DNA from: Flavobacteriales bacterium
GTDB lineage: Bacteria; Bacteroidota; Bacteroidia; Flavobacteriales; TMED113
Direction of reading: 5' to 3'
Assembly: GCA_002696965.1 (NCBI GenBank)
Contig: NZUB01000008.1
Coordinates: forward strand, 1 to 20,142
DNA: 20,142 bases
The notes beneath the pieces were generated by a model that was not told the origin of the DNA, did not search any database, and saw only the letters and a program-made list of their open reading frames with translations. This document shows positions 1 to 6,608 of the stretch, piece after piece; within the stretch, counting starts at the first letter, position 1; each line of letters starts with the position of its first letter. The position numbers and the translations under genes were made by a program.

Positions 1-458
1 CCTAAACCAGAACCAATTGAATTCACACCTGATAGCTGATTTAAATTTTCAACTAATGATGTTGAAGAAATAAAATTATTATTTAAAGATTTTTTCTCAA
101 TATTAAGATGTTTATAATTCCCCAAAAAACTTACATTCTCTTGAATACCAATCTCATCTAGTTCAACATGCATTTTTTTTAAAACAAAGGTTAAATCTTG
201 ACCATACTTATACTGTACAACACTAGACTTAAATCCAAACTTATATAGTTCTAAATAACTATTGTCTGGTAAACTACTGTCAATCATAAAGGCCCCGTTT
301 TCATTCGATTTTAATAATAAATTTTGATCTACAAAGAAAACTTCAACATCAGCAATAGGTTTGTTTTCAATGTCAACAATAAATGCTTCTATTTGAGAAA
401 ATAAAAACATTGAATTCACTAATAAAAAAAATATAAATAATTGAAACTTTCTATTCAT
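1..458 (-). CDS. TonB-dependent outer-membrane receptor, N-terminal part (truncated by window edge)
   Basis: This open reading frame runs off the left edge, so only about 152 N-terminal residues are visible. An ATG at 458 begins a signal peptide ending near LFSQ (residues 1-22). Residues about 23-100 look like a carboxypeptidase-regulatory-like beta-sandwich: a surface-exposed repeat with a KPIADVEVFF strand and a NENGAFMID turn, common at the N-terminus of Bacteroidota receptors. From about residue 130 the segment STSLVENLNQLSGVNSIGSG is typical of the start of a TonB plug domain. The family imports siderophores, heme, metals or oligomers through an outer-membrane barrel. The start lies only 3 bp after the Fur-family gene's stop codon, so the two are almost certainly co-transcribed. 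That suggests metal-dependent regulation and a metal or metallophore substrate, which is inference. The barrel cannot be checked here. Confidence 0.85.
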   Translation of the reverse strand, partial: MNRKFQLFIFFLLVNSMFLFSQIEAFIVDIENKPIADVEVFFVDQNLLLKSNENGAFMIDSSLPDNSYLELYKFGFKSSVVQYKYGQDLTFVLKKMHVELDEIGIQENVSFLGNYKHLNIEKKSLNNNFISSTSLVENLNQLSGVNSIGSGL

Positions 459-461
459 AAT

Positions 462-878
462 TTAAAAAATACATGCTTGACAGACACCAGATACATTGAT
501 ATTAATATTATTAAACTTATAGTTTGTAAGGGATAAATTTGGAAAATTATCAATGGACAAACATGACACATCATCACAACTTTCACATGTGAAATGAATA
601 TGCTGATGAGAATGTTGACCATCACGACATGTTTCTTTACATATCGCATATAAATGCTGTCCATTTTCTAATCTAATTGAATGAATAATTCCTTTCTTTT
701 CAAAACAAGATAAAATTCTAAAAAGAGTAACTCTATCAATCGGATTAACTAGTGATCTAATAGTTTTCAAATCTAAAGGCTTATTTAGTTTTAAAAAATA
801 TTTCAGAACCTTCTTACGACTTTTAGTGACGCTTAAACCATGACTTTTGATTATATTTTCTATCTCTAATCGCAACAT
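462..878 (-). CDS. Fur/Zur-family metal-responsive transcriptional repressor
   Basis: This is a Fur-superfamily regulator of 138 residues, the normal family length. The N-terminal half is a winged helix: residues 16-30 carry the TKSRKKVL helix, and the recognition-helix region is DRVTLFRILSCFEKKGII (48-65). The C-terminal half carries a His-rich metal site (H89, H91, H93, H95) and the two structural zinc pairs C98-E-S-C101 and C133-Q-A-C136. I chose ATG 878 because the in-frame extension to 926 adds 16 residues unlike the family and runs through the predicted promoter. The gene precedes a TonB-dependent receptor by 3 bp and is divergent from a MerC-domain gene. This arrangement favours a zinc or iron uptake repressor (Zur- or Fur-like), but the metal cannot be assigned from sequence. 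C80, C84 and C106 are additional cysteines that could bind metal. Confidence 0.9.
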   Translation of the reverse strand: MLRLEIENIIKSHGLSVTKSRKKVLKYFLKLNKPLDLKTIRSLVNPIDRVTLFRILSCFEKKGIIHSIRLENGQHLYAICKETCRDGQHSHQHIHFTCESCDDVSCLSIDNFPNLSLTNYKFNNININVSGVCQACIF

Positions 879-883
879 TGTTG

Positions 884-914
884 CAAATTTATATAATTTC
901 AATATCTTTACAAA
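884..914 (-). promoter_or_regulatory. Predicted promoter of the Fur-family/TonB-receptor operon
   Basis: On the minus strand, TTTG (914-911) and TAAATTTG (891-884) are separated by 19 bp. This matches the known Bacteroidota promoter consensus of -33 TTTG and -7 TAnnTTTG. The G of the -7 element is only about 6 bp from the chosen ATG at 878, so the transcript may have almost no leader. The -33 element lies inside the left arm of the inverted repeat 907-938. Confidence 0.55.
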
Positions 915-938
915 TAATAATAACATTAAATTTGTAAA
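907..938. promoter_or_regulatory. Perfect 9-bp inverted repeat, candidate operator of the Fur-family regulator
   Basis: TTTACAAAT (907-915) and ATTTGTAAA (930-938) are exact reverse complements separated by 14 bp. The arms are centred 23 bp apart, about two helical turns. The left arm covers the -33 TTTG of the fur-side promoter, and the right arm covers the -7 element of the merC-side promoter. A dimeric repressor bound here could shut both directions. Assignment to the neighbouring Fur protein is inferred from position. Confidence 0.5.
927..934 (+). promoter_or_regulatory. Predicted -7 promoter element of the MerC-domain gene
   Basis: TAAATTTG is an exact match to the Bacteroidota -7 consensus TAnnTTTG, 19 bp before the ATG at 954. 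No good -33 TTTG is present at the usual distance. It overlaps the right arm of the 907-938 inverted repeat. Confidence 0.45.
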
Positions 939-953
939 AATTTTTAAAACTTA

Positions 954-1388
954 ATGAGTTCGTTATCAATACTATATAAACCAGATACTATTGGATCTTT
1001 AGCAAGCACATTATGCTTACTACACTGCATTGCAACTCCATTTATTTTTATTACTCAAGCATGTACTATTTCCTGTTGTGCAGACACCCCAATATGGTGG
1101 CAGTCAATTGATTATATATTTATTGTAATTTCCTTTTTTGCCATTTACCGCTCTACTCAAACATCAACTAGTAAAATCATAAAGAGTTTACTTTGGATTA
1201 CATGGCTTATATTCTTTGCATTAATATTAAATAAAAGCCTTGATTTAATTTACATAAATAAAAATTTTGCTTATTGCGCTGGCATTTCACTTGCATTTTT
1301 ACACTTATACAACCTTAGATATTGTCAATGTAAATCAGATGATTGTTGTGCTAATAATAAAAATATAGGAAAAACTATCTTGAATTAA
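954..1388 (+). CDS. MerC-domain integral membrane protein
   Basis: This 144-residue protein has about four hydrophobic helices. The N-terminal segment GSLASTLCLLHCIATP (14-29) carries the C21...H24-C25 signature of MerC-type membrane proteins. The C-terminus is cysteine-rich, with CQC, a DDCC motif and an NN run. Classical MerC moves Hg(II) across the inner membrane in mer operons. Here there is no MerR, MerA or MerP, and the gene is divergent from a Fur-family regulator and a TonB receptor. A role in handling zinc or another thiophilic metal is therefore more likely than mercury resistance; this is inference from context. The stop codon directly abuts the stop of the convergent SOUL gene, leaving no intergenic base for a dedicated terminator. 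Confidence 0.8.
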   Translation: MSSLSILYKPDTIGSLASTLCLLHCIATPFIFITQACTISCCADTPIWWQSIDYIFIVISFFAIYRSTQTSTSKIIKSLLWITWLIFFALILNKSLDLIYINKNFAYCAGISLAFLHLYNLRYCQCKSDDCCANNKNIGKTILN

Positions 1389-1940
1389 TCACAGTACTAC
1401 AGAAACTGTAATTTCATTTTTTCTATTAATTAACTGATAAGGAGCATTGTAAATTAAAACTTCAAAATCATCTAAATACTTAATATTATAATTTTTTAAA
1501 ATCTTCTTTAACTCTGCGATATATTTTTTTTCTTTGCTCTTATTAGAAAAACCTGAATATGTGATACACGCCTTAGTAACACCATTCTCTTCATACATGT
1601 TCAGATTGTCATTATTTGGTTTAGGTAAATTTTCAATAGTGTAATTATTAGGCATAATGAATGCCATCTCATAATTATTATGAGTTTTCATTACTACAGG
1701 AGAAGTCATTGCAATAGTTTCATTTTTTGAATTATTACCAAAAATAAAATCTGCAACTTGGCGAAATGAGTTTGACCTATCACTTTCATCTATTGGGATA
1801 TAGGATACATATAACAGTGTGTTATATTTTCTTATTTCTACTTTCTCAATTACTCTTAAAACATCATAATAATTATTTTGAGAATTATTTTGTATAGGCA
1901 ATGTTAAGATAAAAAGGGAGACAATAGTTATTAGAATCAT
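1389..1940 (-). CDS. SOUL-family heme-binding-like protein, membrane-anchored or exported
   Basis: This protein of 183 residues begins with a hydrophobic N-terminus (MILITIVSLFILTLP) that acts as an anchor or signal. The SOUL/HBP fold follows, with the characteristic segments FRQVADFIFGNN (59-70) and IAMTSPVV (76-83), then FIMPNNYTIENLPKPNN. Family members bind heme or related hydrophobic ligands, and bacterial functions are poorly defined. ATG 1940 was preferred over an in-frame TTG at 1949. The gene follows the M28 peptidase gene by 11 bp and is probably co-transcribed with it. Its position next to a metal-regulated locus is suggestive but it belongs to a different transcription unit. No heme-ligand residue can be named with confidence. 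Confidence 0.85.
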   Translation of the reverse strand: MILITIVSLFILTLPIQNNSQNNYYDVLRVIEKVEIRKYNTLLYVSYIPIDESDRSNSFRQVADFIFGNNSKNETIAMTSPVVMKTHNNYEMAFIMPNNYTIENLPKPNNDNLNMYEENGVTKACITYSGFSNKSKEKKYIAELKKILKNYNIKYLDDFEVLIYNAPYQLINRKNEITVSVVL

Positions 1941-1951
1941 AATTAACAAAA

Positions 1952-3181
1952 TTATTGAAAAATAACCATTAAATCCATTAAATTGCCTGATCTTAAAATC
2001 TGAACATTGGTTGTGTCACCCTTTTGAAAAAGACTCAAGGCCTCCATATAAGTCATCATATCAAATACATTGAATTCCCCCATTTTTACAATAATGTCAC
2101 CCTGGAGAACTCCTGCCTTAAAAGCAGTTTTATTTTTTGAAACACCATCAACCCTCATCCCTTTTCCAGCGAACATATAATCAGGCATAACACCTAAAGT
2201 AACTGAAAATTTAGGAGTTTCATTAGAATCATTTTGTGTTTCTTGAAAATCAAAATTCTCAATAGTAGAAGAACTTTGAATTACATCTGAAACAAAACAC
2301 AAAATATCTTGAATTCCTATATAATTTATTTTATCACTATCATCTGAAGGTTTATGATAGTCTGAATGTTGACCAGTAAAAAAATGGATAGCAGGAACAT
2401 TTTTATAATAAAAAGAACTGTGATCAGATGGCCCCACCCCTGATTCGGATAAAATTAATTTAAATTGATATTTGTCATTGGTAGTATTTAGCAAAGAGGA
2501 CCACTGAGAACTTGTTCCAACTCCATTAATTGCTAAATCTTTACTTTCATTCAGTCTACCAACCATATCAAAATTTAACATAAAACGGACATTATCCAAA
2601 TCAACTGTTGGGTTTTTACAAAAAAAAGAGGAACCATAAAGTCCCATTTCCTCACCATCAAAAGCAATAAATAAATAATTATACATTCTAGATGAATCAT
2701 ATAAAGTCTTCATCAAAGAAATTGCTAAAGCCACGCCACTTGCATTATCATCAGCACCATTATGAATTAAAGACTTATCTCCAGAATATAAAGAACTAAA
2801 ATCACCATAACCTAAATGATCATAATGCGCGCCTATAATAATAGTTTCTAATTGGTTATTATCAATAAAACAAAGTATATTTTCAGCATTTTTTTTAATA
2901 TCCTTATTTTGAACATGTGGGTTTTTTGATGTAAAAAATTCAAATTCTTGCGAATAAACATCTACATTTTTATTTTCTCTAAATAGATTTATTAAATATT
3001 TCTTGATATAACTTGCCGCCTTCTCACCACCTAATTCTCCTGTTTTACGACCCTCATAAGATTCATCGGAAATCTCATACACTACATCTTTGATTATTAA
3101 AAAACTATCATCATCACTGCACTGTTGAGAAAAAATTACTTGAAAAAATAAAAGAAGTGAGATAAGCGTATAGTATTTCAT
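1952..3181 (-). CDS. Secreted M28-family zinc aminopeptidase with C-terminal PDZ domain
   Basis: The protein has 409 residues. A signal peptide (MKYYTLISLLLFFQVIFSQ) is followed by an M28 peptidase domain of about residues 25-305 with all the usual zinc-site elements: GAHYDH (H119, D121), NGADDNASG (142-149), DGEE (175-178, catalytic and metal Glu), NFDMVGR (D205) and YHKPSDD (H276). A PDZ domain occupies about 325-405 (GMRVDGVSKNKTAFKAGVLQGD...). It is predicted to release N-terminal amino acids from peptides in the periplasm or outside the cell, and the PDZ domain may bind substrate or partner tails. ATG 3181 was chosen because it starts the signal peptide; the upstream extension to 3280 crosses the divergent gene's promoter. 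The gene is divergent from the TolB-like gene, with 39 bp between the starts. Confidence 0.9.
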   Translation of the reverse strand: MKYYTLISLLLFFQVIFSQQCSDDDSFLIIKDVVYEISDESYEGRKTGELGGEKAASYIKKYLINLFRENKNVDVYSQEFEFFTSKNPHVQNKDIKKNAENILCFIDNNQLETIIIGAHYDHLGYGDFSSLYSGDKSLIHNGADDNASGVALAISLMKTLYDSSRMYNYLFIAFDGEEMGLYGSSFFCKNPTVDLDNVRFMLNFDMVGRLNESKDLAINGVGTSSQWSSLLNTTNDKYQFKLILSESGVGPSDHSSFYYKNVPAIHFFTGQHSDYHKPSDDSDKINYIGIQDILCFVSDVIQSSSTIENFDFQETQNDSNETPKFSVTLGVMPDYMFAGKGMRVDGVSKNKTAFKAGVLQGDIIVKMGEFNVFDMMTYMEALSLFQKGDTTNVQILRSGNLMDLMVIFQ

Positions 3182-3189
3182 TATTTTAT

Positions 3190-3197
3190 TAATTTTG
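3190..3197 (+). promoter_or_regulatory. Predicted -7 promoter element of the TolB-like gene
   Basis: TAATTTTG matches TAnnTTTG exactly and lies 23 bp before the ATG at 3221, giving a leader of about 15-20 nt. No clear -33 TTTG is seen upstream, where the sequence is M28 coding DNA. Confidence 0.45.
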
Positions 3198-3213
3198 AAC
3201 GATTCTAAATAGA

Positions 3214-3221
3214 CAAATATA
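3214..3221 (-). promoter_or_regulatory. Predicted -7 promoter element of the M28 peptidase gene
   Basis: On the minus strand TATATTTG (3221-3214) matches TAnnTTTG exactly, 32 bp upstream of the ATG at 3181. It overlaps the start codon of the divergent TolB-like gene, so the two promoters interleave within about 40 bp. No -33 TTTG is evident. Confidence 0.45.
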
Positions 3222-4285
3222 TGAAACATTGCATCATAATTATCATAATTATATTTTTCTCTTGTAATACAAGAAATCAAAAAGACTACAAATTACTCTA
3301 TCCAGAAGAAGTACACTTAAAAAACATACAACAATTAACATTTGGAGGCGATAATGCAGAAGCATATTGGAGTTTCGATTATTCAAAATTAGTTTTTCAA
3401 GCAAAAAATAAAAAATGGGGAGCTTTTTGTGATCAAATCTATGTAACTGATGTTAAAAATCACAACATGAAAAACAAGATACCTCAACAAATAAGTACAG
3501 GTCTAGGTAGAACCACATGTTCCTACTTTTTACCAGGTGACTCCACAATAATATATGCCTCAACACATCTAGCAGACTCACTTTGTCCAGAGGAGCCTAA
3601 AAGAAAAGATGGTAAATATGTTTAGCCAATTTATAGTTCCTTTGATATATTCATTAGTGATTTACAAGGAAATATAACTAAGCAATTAACTAACGAAATT
3701 GGTTATGATGCAGAAGCTACTGTTTCTCCTAAGGGAGATAAAATTGTATTCACCTCAATGAGATCAGGAGACTTAGAATTATACACATGTGATATTAACG
3801 GAGAGAACATAAAGCAGGTAACTAACCAAATTGGTTATGATGGAGGTGCTTTCTTTTCAAATGACGGTACAAAATTAGTTTTCAGAGCATCTAGACCTAA
3901 AACGGATCAAGAAATTATTGAGTACCAACAATTATTAAACCAAGGACTAGTTGTACCAACTGAAATGGAGATATTCACTTGTAATATAGATGGTACTGAT
4001 TTAAAGCAAATAACTAATTTAGGAAAAGCTAACTGGGCTCCTTTTTTTCATCCATCTGATGAAAAAATTATTTTTTGCTCAAACCATAAGTCTGAACGTG
4101 GCTTTCCATTTAATCTGTATATGATTGATATTAATGGAGAAAATTTAAAACAAATAACTTTTGATACACAATTTGATTCATTTCCTATGTTTTCTAATAG
4201 TGGTAAGCAATTAGTATTTTCTTCTAATAGAAATAACAATGGGACAAGAAACACTAATTTATTTATAGCCGACTGGGTCGATTAA
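3221..4285 (+). pseudogene. TolB/PD40-type beta-propeller lipoprotein gene interrupted by one in-frame TAG
   Basis: A single reading frame of 355 codons encodes a lipoprotein signal (FFSC, lipid-modified Cys15) followed by WD40-like (PD40) propeller blades. Repeated motifs include QQLTFGGDNAEAYWS, LTNEIGYDAEATVSPKGDKI, GENIKQVTNQIGYDGG, GTDLKQITNLGKANWAPFF and GENLKQITFDTQFDSFPMFS, ending in FIADWVD. At 3623-3625 a TAG interrupts the frame after KDGKYV, and coding continues in the same frame with PIYSSFDIFISDLQGN. In relatives as I recall them this spot is Trp (a YVWPIY-type motif), so one TGG to TAG change explains it. No base is inserted or deleted, and codon use and propeller motifs are intact on both sides. 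It could be a recent nonsense mutation, a sequencing error or a readthrough gene. Proteins of this type are presumed periplasmic or surface binding scaffolds of unknown ligand. If the stop is real, only a 134-residue fragment is made. Confidence 0.8.
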
Positions 4286-4329
4286 AATGTTTAATTCATT
4301 TGACCAGTTCCTTTTAAATTATAAAATAT

Positions 4330-4358
4330 TTGTTATTTTGGCTTTAATAAAATAACAA
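4330..4358. promoter_or_regulatory. 10-bp perfect inverted repeat upstream of the secreted-protein gene
   Basis: TTGTTATTTT (4330-4339) and AAAATAACAA (4349-4358) are exact reverse complements around a 9-nt loop. The repeat lies 15 bp before the ATG at 4374 and 44 bp after the TolB-like stop. No T-tract follows, so it fits a regulator site or an RNA hairpin between two genes better than a standard terminator. The function is unknown. Confidence 0.4.
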
Positions 4359-4373
4359 TATATCTTCAGTCCC

Positions 4374-4883
4374 ATGATAAAAATTAAACTAACATTTATA
4401 ACATTTATAATATTTATCATTACCATGCATGGACAAACAGTCACGTGTGATAATGTTTATACAATGGATATTCCAAGTAACATGTACTTAATGGATCAAA
4501 ATCCTGATGCTGTTTTTGAAATCGCTAATTATGCAGCAGATCAATACTTAATGGTAATACATGAATCTAAATTAGATTTTAAACAAGCTATTAATGCTAC
4601 TAGCAAAACAATACTATCAGAATATGCTAATGTCATTGCAGATGGCTTTAATGAATCATTTAACTCAAAAACTAAAATTTCCGACATATACTTTAATAAC
4701 TATAATGCAAAAAAATTAGAAATTGAAGGACAAAGTGGCGGCATATCAATTATTTGGCACACGATTGCCGTTGAAACAGAATTGTATTTATATCAAATAT
4801 GTTATTGGACTACTCCAGGAAACACATCTAACAGTGATTTAAAAAAATTATTTAACACAGCTAGAACATTTAAAGAATTGTAA
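4374..4883 (+). CDS. Secreted small protein of unknown function
   Basis: The protein has 169 residues. A signal peptide (MIKIKLTFITFIIFIITMHG) is followed by a soluble alpha/beta domain of about 150 residues with regularly spaced hydrophobic positions. I do not recognise a named family. The length and the pattern (an early strand with YTMDIPSNMYL, then an acidic helix and a late LYLYQICYW strand) resemble small exported DcrB/PsbP-fold proteins, which is a weak analogy. Only one Cys pair candidate exists (the Cys after TVT near the N-terminus and the Cys in QICYW). The gene is downstream of the broken TolB-like gene in the same direction, separated by 88 bp containing an inverted repeat. It ends ahead of a strong hairpin. 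Confidence 0.7.
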   Translation: MIKIKLTFITFIIFIITMHGQTVTCDNVYTMDIPSNMYLMDQNPDAVFEIANYAADQYLMVIHESKLDFKQAINATSKTILSEYANVIADGFNESFNSKTKISDIYFNNYNAKKLEIEGQSGGISIIWHTIAVETELYLYQICYWTTPGNTSNSDLKKLFNTARTFKEL

Positions 4884-4920
4884 AATATTTTGACCATATT
4901 CTATAATAAGCAACTATAAC

Positions 4921-4949
4921 TATTAGCCTAAGCCAAGCTTAGGCTAATA
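4921..4949. terminator. Bidirectional hairpin between convergent genes
   Basis: TATTAGCCTAAGC (4921-4933) and GCTTAGGCTAATA (4937-4949) form a perfect 13-bp stem with a CAA loop. It sits between the convergent stops at 4883 and 4967. It lacks a strong T-tract on either side, but position and symmetry fit a two-way transcription end or an mRNA 3'-end stabiliser. Confidence 0.65.
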
Positions 4950-4966
4950 AATAATAATCTTATTTC

Positions 4967-5296
4967 TTATTCAGAATCGATTTTAGGATCAGAACCATAT
5001 TCATTATCTCCTTCATCACCTGCAGTAACTGCTAAAATAAAATTATAGATAGGAATTAACATAAACCAACCACTTTTACCAACATCATGCATTCTTCTAG
5101 CAGTAACCGCAATAGAAGGCACAAGAACTGCCAAACTATATATTGTGTTTAAATATACCGTCTGAGCACTCATGTCAATAAATATTAAAAGATAAGACAA
5201 CAGAGTATTAATCAAAATAAACATCCAATACTCTTTTCTTCTTGCTCTACCATTAAATACTGCATAATTTTTTAAAACTTTTAAATACCATTTCAT
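4967..5296 (-). CDS. DUF805-family inner-membrane protein
   Basis: This 109-residue protein has the full DUF805 pattern. The N-terminus carries WYLKVLKNYAVFNGRARRKEYW (residues 3-24, cited by its key GRARRKEYW core). Hydrophobic helices follow, then SIAVTARRMHDVGKSGWF (about 61-78) and the tail ending in EYGSDPK. The family is a small inner-membrane protein of unknown function, widespread in bacteria. It lies 91 bp downstream of purT in the same direction and is convergent with the secreted-protein gene. It may be transcribed on its own. Confidence 0.88.
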   Translation of the reverse strand: MKWYLKVLKNYAVFNGRARRKEYWMFILINTLLSYLLIFIDMSAQTVYLNTIYSLAVLVPSIAVTARRMHDVGKSGWFMLIPIYNFILAVTAGDEGDNEYGSDPKIDSE

Positions 5297-5338
5297 AATT
5301 AACTATTTTTTAATTTATTTTTATAATTTAAAATTATT

Positions 5339-5376
5339 ATTCTTTGTATGCAAGAATGATTATTCTAATATAGAAT
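5339..5376 (-). terminator. Two short hairpins downstream of purT, possible weak terminator
   Basis: ATTCTA/TAGAAT (5362-5367 with 5371-5376, 3-nt loop) and ATTCTT/AAGAAT (5339-5344 with 5352-5357, 7-nt loop) lie just after the purT stop. The stems are only 6 bp and have no T-tract, so this is a weak call. Confidence 0.25.
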
Positions 5377-5387
5377 TATTCAGATAA

Positions 5388-6548
5388 TTAATCTACTCCA
5401 ATAATACTAGAAACTTCTTTAGCCTTATTAACCAAACAAGACGTGTTTTCTTTACCATATGCAAGCGCAACTCCCATTCGTCTAAATTTATGAGAAGAAG
5501 GTTTCCCAAAGATCTTAAAATCTGTATTTGGTATTTTAGCAGCTTCTTTCATTCGCAAATAAACTGGGAAATTATTATTTTCTTTTTCAGCCAAAACCAC
5601 AGATGATGCACCATTTTGTAATAAACAAACTCTCAAAACCGGAATTCCTAAAATAGCTCGTGCATGTAATTCAAATTCATTGAAATTTTGTGTGCCAGCT
5701 AGTGTAACCATACCTGTATCATGAGGCCTAGGAGATAATTCTGAAAAATAAACTGAATTTTGTGCAATAAAAAATTCAACCCCCCAAATTCCATTACCAC
5801 CTAAAGCAGCAGTAATATCACGTGCCATCTCTTGTGCTGCTTGTAAATGGCTATTTTTCATATCTATAGGCTGCCAACTTTCTTGATAATCCCCTCTTTC
5901 TTGTCTATGACCTATTGGCGGACAAAAGAGAGTATTTCCATCATTTTGAGTCAGAGTTAATAATGTAATCTCATAATCAAAATTAATAAACTCTTCTACT
6001 ATTATTTCCATTAAATCCCCTCTTGAACCAGATATAGCATACGCCCATGCATTTTGAATGTCTAATTTACTCTTCAGAATAGATTGTCCTTTGCCAGAAC
6101 TTGACATTAAAGGCTTAACAACACAAGGATAACCAATCACATCAACAGCTTCCTGTAACTCTTTTAAAGATGTTGCATATTGATACTTAGCAGTTTTCAA
6201 ACCTAATTCAAGAACTGCTAAATCCCTTATTGCTTTTCTATTCATGGTATAATTAACAGCTTTTGCAGATGGAATAACAGTCATACCCTTTTTCTCATAA
6301 TCATAAAATTTTTCGGTTCTAATACTTTCAACTTCTGGTACAATAAAATCGGGCTGATGCTTAAAGACAACCCTATCTAACTCAGTACCATCTAACATAT
6401 CAATAACTTCATAATCATGAGCTAATTGCATAGCTGGAGCATTTTTATAATTATCTACAGCAATCACATATTGACCAAGCCTTTGCATGGATATAACAAA
6501 TTCTTTACCCAATTCTCCGGACCCAAGTAATAATATTTTTTTTCTCAT
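5388..6548 (-). CDS. purT: Formate-dependent phosphoribosylglycinamide formyltransferase (GAR transformylase 2)
   Basis: The 386-residue protein matches PurT along its length. It makes formyl-GAR from GAR, formate and ATP, the third step of purine synthesis, without using 10-formyl-tetrahydrofolate. Visible ATP-grasp features are the N-terminal LLGSGELGKE (7-16), VPEVE (70-74), YPCVVKP (140-146), the SSSGKGQ glycine loop (149-155), GHRQERGDYQESWQP (213-227), GVEFF (256-260) and SELSPRPHDTGMVT (269-282), which holds metal and substrate residues. It lacks about a dozen N-terminal residues present in the E. coli enzyme, which is common. It lies 60 bp downstream of the patatin-like gene and may belong to the same leftward transcript. 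No other purine gene is nearby. Confidence 0.95.
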   Translation of the reverse strand: MRKKILLLGSGELGKEFVISMQRLGQYVIAVDNYKNAPAMQLAHDYEVIDMLDGTELDRVVFKHQPDFIVPEVESIRTEKFYDYEKKGMTVIPSAKAVNYTMNRKAIRDLAVLELGLKTAKYQYATSLKELQEAVDVIGYPCVVKPLMSSSGKGQSILKSKLDIQNAWAYAISGSRGDLMEIIVEEFINFDYEITLLTLTQNDGNTLFCPPIGHRQERGDYQESWQPIDMKNSHLQAAQEMARDITAALGGNGIWGVEFFIAQNSVYFSELSPRPHDTGMVTLAGTQNFNEFELHARAILGIPVLRVCLLQNGASSVVLAEKENNNFPVYLRMKEAAKIPNTDFKIFGKPSSHKFRRMGVALAYGKENTSCLVNKAKEVSSIIGVD

Positions 6549-6608
6549 AATTTTAGAAATATTTAACTCATTATACTTAAATGAAAAAGTAATCCTTAAA
6601 AGATAAAA

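Noticed and set aside
455..664. Minus-strand ORF of 69 residues inside the Fur-family gene
   Set aside because: It is in another frame of a clear gene, has low-complexity hydrophobic content and no start context.
879..926. N-terminal extension of the Fur-family protein to an ATG at 926
   Set aside because: The extra 16 residues are unlike the family and run through the predicted promoter and palindrome; ATG 878 gives the normal Fur start.
954..1388. Mercury-resistance (mer) operon
   Set aside because: Only a MerC domain is present; there is no MerR, MerA, MerP or MerT, and the regulator is Fur-type.
3182..3280. N-terminal extension of the M28 peptidase by 33 residues
   Set aside because: It would bury the signal peptide and overlap the divergent TolB-like gene; ATG 3181 starts a proper signal peptide.
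4048..4254. Antisense ORF inside the TolB-like gene
   Set aside because: It is a mirror of propeller coding sequence with no recognisable domain.
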